Assembly: GCF_900111375.1 (NCBI RefSeq)
Contig: NZ_FOHB01000003.1
Coordinates: 310,001-374,000 of the forward strand
Length of the DNA: 64,000 bases
From: Pedococcus cremeus
GTDB lineage: Bacteria; Actinomycetota; Actinomycetes; Actinomycetales; Dermatophilaceae
Direction of reading: 5' to 3'
In this document: positions 61,841 through 64,000 of the stretch, piece by piece
Layout of the letters: each line of letters opens with the position of its first letter
Position numbering within the stretch: the stretch's first letter is position 1
The notes under the pieces: generated by a model
Seen by the model: the letters and a program-made list of their open reading frames with translations, nothing else
The model's database searches: none
What the model was told of the DNA's origin: nothing
Translations under genes and position numbers: made by a program

Positions 61841-62635
61841 TCAACCTGCGAAGGACCACCCCTGGTCCGCCAACGCGTCTCGCAGCAGTCGGACCGCGAC
61901 CGGCCCCACCCCGTGCAGCACCGTGAGCTGGTCCACACGCAGGTCCCGCACCTGCTCGAGGGTCCAGATGCCCTCGGCGCGGAGGGCGCGGGTCGCCGGA
62001 GCACCGATCCTCGGCAGCGGTGTGCCCTCGGGGGCCGACTGCCGGTCGGTCCTGGGCGCGCCCGCCTCGGCATCGACCACTGCTGCCCCGCGGGGGGACA
62101 ACCGGTAGCCGATGTCGAGCGACTCGGTGAGGCCGAGCTCCTTGAGCTTGCGCACGTCACGCTTGAACGACGGGGTGTCGCGGCCGAGCTCGGCAGCCAG
62201 CTCGGGGGCGCGGACCGTGGGGGAGCGGTCGATCACGGCCAAGGTGGCTCTGGTCCACGGCCCCCTGGGCGAGGCTGCGTCGAGCCGGTCCAGGCGCCGC
62301 CGGATCGCCGCGACCTCGTCGCCGTCCGGCACGGCCGCCCGGAGCGCCTCCCGTGGGTCGGCACCGACATAGCGCAGACCGACGCGCCACACGGGCCGGT
62401 CCGCCTTGGCCTCGAGCATGCCCCGCAGGTCCGTCAGCGACGGCGATCCCGCTCTGCGGGCCTCGGTCGCGGTGATGCGTGAGGCGGCGACCTGGTCCAC
62501 GCTGGTGACCTCGAGGAGGCCCACGCGGGTCCGCAGCCGTGTCCCCACGAGCACCCGCGGACGGTCCCAGCGGCGGAAGGCCAGGTCGACCTCGCCGGCC
62601 TTGATGGCCGCAAGGGTCTCCGGACGGATCATCAT
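61841..62635 (-). CDS. ASCH/PUA-like, winged-helix and helix-hairpin-helix protein
   Basis: This 264-aa protein has three parts. Residues 1-110 begin MMIRPETLAAIKAGEVDLAF, RRWDRPRVLVGTRLRTRVG, as in ASCH/PUA-like RNA-binding domains. Residues 115-190 look like a winged helix (WTRATLAVIDRSPTVRAPEL, FKRDVRKLKELGLTESLDIG). The last 60 contain a helix-hairpin-helix (LTVLHGVGPVAVRLLRDALA). The combination suggests nucleic-acid binding; function is unknown. The ATG at 62635 has TAGGTT 7 nt upstream. It is convergent with the MFS gene and divergent from the GntR gene. Confidence 0.72.
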   Translation of the reverse strand: MMIRPETLAAIKAGEVDLAFRRWDRPRVLVGTRLRTRVGLLEVTSVDQVAASRITATEARRAGSPSLTDLRGMLEAKADRPVWRVGLRYVGADPREALRAAVPDGDEVAAIRRRLDRLDAASPRGPWTRATLAVIDRSPTVRAPELAAELGRDTPSFKRDVRKLKELGLTESLDIGYRLSPRGAAVVDAEAGAPRTDRQSAPEGTPLPRIGAPATRALRAEGIWTLEQVRDLRVDQLTVLHGVGPVAVRLLRDALADQGWSFAG

Positions 62636-62642
62636 GCCCGGC

Positions 62643-62648
62643 AACCTA
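62643..62648 (-). promoter_or_regulatory. -10 element of leaderless ASCH-domain gene
   Basis: On the minus strand TAGGTT, 7-nt spacer GCCGGGC, ATG at 62635. Confidence 0.55.
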
Positions 62649-62682
62649 CCGGCGCCCTGCTCCAGGCGGGCGGCGGCCAGAC

Positions 62683-62719
62683 TTGACCATCTCCGCACGT
62701 TGATATGCAATATATCGCA
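62683..62719 (+). promoter_or_regulatory. Promoter and operator of the GntR-acdS operon
   Basis: TTGACC at 62683-62688 is a clear -35. About 17 bp later is an AT-rich block holding GATAT-N5-ATATC (62702-62716) and the overlapping near-palindrome TGCAATATATCGCA (62706-62719), which reaches the start codon. It probably serves as both -10 and GntR operator. Confidence 0.6.
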
Positions 62720-63390
62720 TGCCCCTTCCTGCCGGACAGGTCCCGCTCGCACGCGGGCTGCTCCGTGACGACGTCTACCGCCGCCTGCGTGAGGCCATCG
62801 TCGACGGCACGCTGACTCCGGGGGAGCAGCTGCGCGACGGAGAGCTCGCCACGTGGCTCGGCGTCAGCCGCACCCCCGTGCGCGAGGCGCTGCTGCGGCT
62901 CCAGCAGGCGGGGCTCGTCACCGCCACACCCGGTCGCTCCACCACCGTGGCGAGCCTCGACGCCCGCGCCGTCCGCGACGCCCAGGCCGTGGTCGCCGCC
63001 CTCCACGAGGTGGCCGTCCGGGCCGCCGTCTCCCAGCTCACCGACGACGACGTGCGCCGCATGCGCGTGGCCAACAAGGCGTTCGCCCGGGCGCTGCGGC
63101 GCGGCGACGCGGAGGCCGCGCTGGCAGCCGACGACGAGCTCCACGGCATACCCGTCAAGGCCGCCGCCAACGAGGCGGTGCGCGCGGTCCTGGAGGAGTA
63201 CACCCCGGTGCTGCGTCGCGTCGAACGGCTCCGGTTCTCGTCGTTACGAGGGCGGGAGTCGGTGGCGCTGCACGACCAGCTCATCGACGCCTGTGCGGCC
63301 CGTGACGCCGACGCGGCCGCTGCCACCAGCACGCGCACGTGGCAGACCCTGACCCCCCTCCTCGACCAGGCAACCGGAGACCAGCTGTGA
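62719..63390 (+). CDS. GntR-family (FadR subfamily) transcriptional regulator
   Basis: This 223-aa regulator has an N-terminal winged helix with [20 protein letters not shown] and [20 protein letters not shown], ending [15 protein letters not shown]. An all-helical FCD ligand-binding domain follows, with [20 protein letters not shown] and [20 protein letters not shown], giving the Asp/His metal positions usual in FCD. It is coupled by a GTGA overlap to an ACC deaminase gene, so it likely controls that gene in response to an amino-acid-like ligand. Confidence 0.92.
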   Translation: MPLPAGQVPLARGLLRDDVYRRLREAIVDGTLTPGEQLRDGELATWLGVSRTPVREALLRLQQAGLVTATPGRSTTVASLDARAVRDAQAVVAALHEVAVRAAVSQLTDDDVRRMRVANKAFARALRRGDAEAALAADDELHGIPVKAAANEAVRAVLEEYTPVLRRVERLRFSSLRGRESVALHDQLIDACAARDADAAAATSTRTWQTLTPLLDQATGDQL

Positions 63391-64000
63391 GCATCACCGA
63401 CTTCGACCGTTACCCGCTGACCTTCGGGCCCAGCCCCGTCCACCCGCTCGAGCGGCTCACCAAGCACCTCGGTGGGGCCCAGGTGTGGGCCAAGCGCGAG
63501 GACTGCAACAGCGGTCTCGCCTTCGGGGGCAACAAGACCCGCAAGCTCGAGTACATCGTCCCCGACGCCCTCGCGCAGGGCGCCGACACGCTGGTCTCGA
63601 TCGGCGGCTTCCAGTCCAACCACACCCGCCAGGTCGCCGCCGTCGCGGCCAAGCTCGGCCTGAGGTGCCGTCTGGTGCAGGAGAAGTGGGTCGACTGGGA
63701 CGACCCGGTCAACGACAAGGTGGGCAACATCCTGCTGTCGCGGATCATGGGCGCCGACGTGCGACTCGACCCGGCCGGCTTCGACATCGGCATCCGGTCC
63801 TCGTGGGAGCAGGCGATGAAGGAGGTCGAGGAGGCCGGCGGCAAGCCGTACGGCATCCCGGCCGGCGCGTCCGAGCACCGACTCGGCGGCCTCGGCTTCG
63901 CCAACTGGGCCTACGAGGTCGCCGAGCAGGAGAAGCAGCTCGGCGTCTTCTTCGACACCATCGTCGTCTGCACGGTGACCGGCTCGACGCACGCCGGCAT
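63387..64000 (+). CDS. acdS: 1-aminocyclopropane-1-carboxylate deaminase (3' end cut by window edge)
   Basis: The first 204 residues of a PLP-dependent enzyme of the ACC deaminase / D-cysteine desulfhydrase family; full members are about 335-340 aa. It begins [20 protein letters not shown], then [20 protein letters not shown] with the PLP lysine near residue 51. [20 protein letters not shown] and [20 protein letters not shown] follow. The long match to AcdS, including [13 protein letters not shown], favours ACC deaminase over D-cysteine desulfhydrase. The residues that decide activity (late Tyr, Glu, Leu) lie outside the window. The GTG start overlaps the GntR stop. Confidence 0.85.
   Translation, partial: MSITDFDRYPLTFGPSPVHPLERLTKHLGGAQVWAKREDCNSGLAFGGNKTRKLEYIVPDALAQGADTLVSIGGFQSNHTRQVAAVAAKLGLRCRLVQEKWVDWDDPVNDKVGNILLSRIMGADVRLDPAGFDIGIRSSWEQAMKEVEEAGGKPYGIPAGASEHRLGGLGFANWAYEVAEQEKQLGVFFDTIVVCTVTGSTHAG

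Overview
The window is 64 kb of very GC-rich actinobacterial chromosome (GC not computed; I estimate about 72%). Gene content and order are those of a core chromosomal backbone: rimO-pgsA-cinA-clgR, recA-recX, miaB, def-miaA-dapF-hflX, holA, rpsT, lepA, hemW, hrcA-dnaJ-rsmE, and HIT-phoH-ybeY-CNNM-era. ClgR, DUF3046, DUF3097, DUF3618, an HrcA/CIRCE control and an SOS box of the TCGAAC-N4-GTTCG type all point to Actinomycetia. A Micrococcales / Intrasporangiaceae-like host is my inference from protein flavour, not a proven identity. I see no rRNA, tRNA, IS element, prophage or CRISPR, and no gene-free stretch longer than about 270 bases.

Layout. 1-5 kb: truncated M19 dipeptidase divergent from rimO-pgsA-cinA, then clgR and a GrpB protein. 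4.3-10 kb (minus): lhr-nei2 DNA repair operon. 10-19 kb: secreted GH3/FG-GAP protein, family-39 glycosyltransferase, DUF3046, nitronate monooxygenase, a NodIJ-like ABC exporter operon with an alpha/beta hydrolase, DUF427 and ElaA-type acetyltransferase. 19-29 kb: recA-recX under a LexA box, DUF1275 protein, miaB, def-miaA-dapF, RsmC-like methyltransferase, hflX. 29-31 kb (minus): three-gene DUF3618/holin-X envelope operon. 31-45 kb: tandem GNAT, DinG-type helicase, holA, rpsT, orphan PemK/MazF-like protein, phosphotransferase, MFS, lepA, DUF4442, Tyr phosphatase, ornithine-cyclodeaminase-like enzyme, hemW, DUF4870. 45-56 kb: DUF3097, hrcA-dnaJ-rsmE, ECF sigma with Gmad2 membrane protein, HIT, phoH-ybeY-CNNM-era. 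56-64 kb: BCCT osmolyte transporter with a structured leader, asd, GNAT, ArsR-type regulator plus MFS pump, an ASCH/winged-helix/HhH protein, and a GntR regulator coupled to a truncated ACC deaminase gene.

How the genes connect. Much of the window serves translation and RNA quality (rimO, miaA, miaB, def, rsmE, RsmC-like, lepA, hflX, ybeY, phoH, era, rpsT) and DNA maintenance (recA, recX, lhr, nei2, DinG-like, holA). Proteostasis control is visible through clgR and CIRCE-hrcA-dnaJ.

Three window-wide patterns are not explained by the genes. (1) The non-palindromic heptamer GTATGCC/GGCATAC occurs 34 times by hand count, evenly on both strands, in all reading frames and between genes. (2) About 20 genes have a TANNNT-like -10 element exactly 6-7 nt before the start codon, implying leaderless transcripts; two of these promoters overlap head to head in 32 bp. 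(3) Short tandem repeats of 13-23 bp sit at several gene 3' ends, often duplicating the stop codon.
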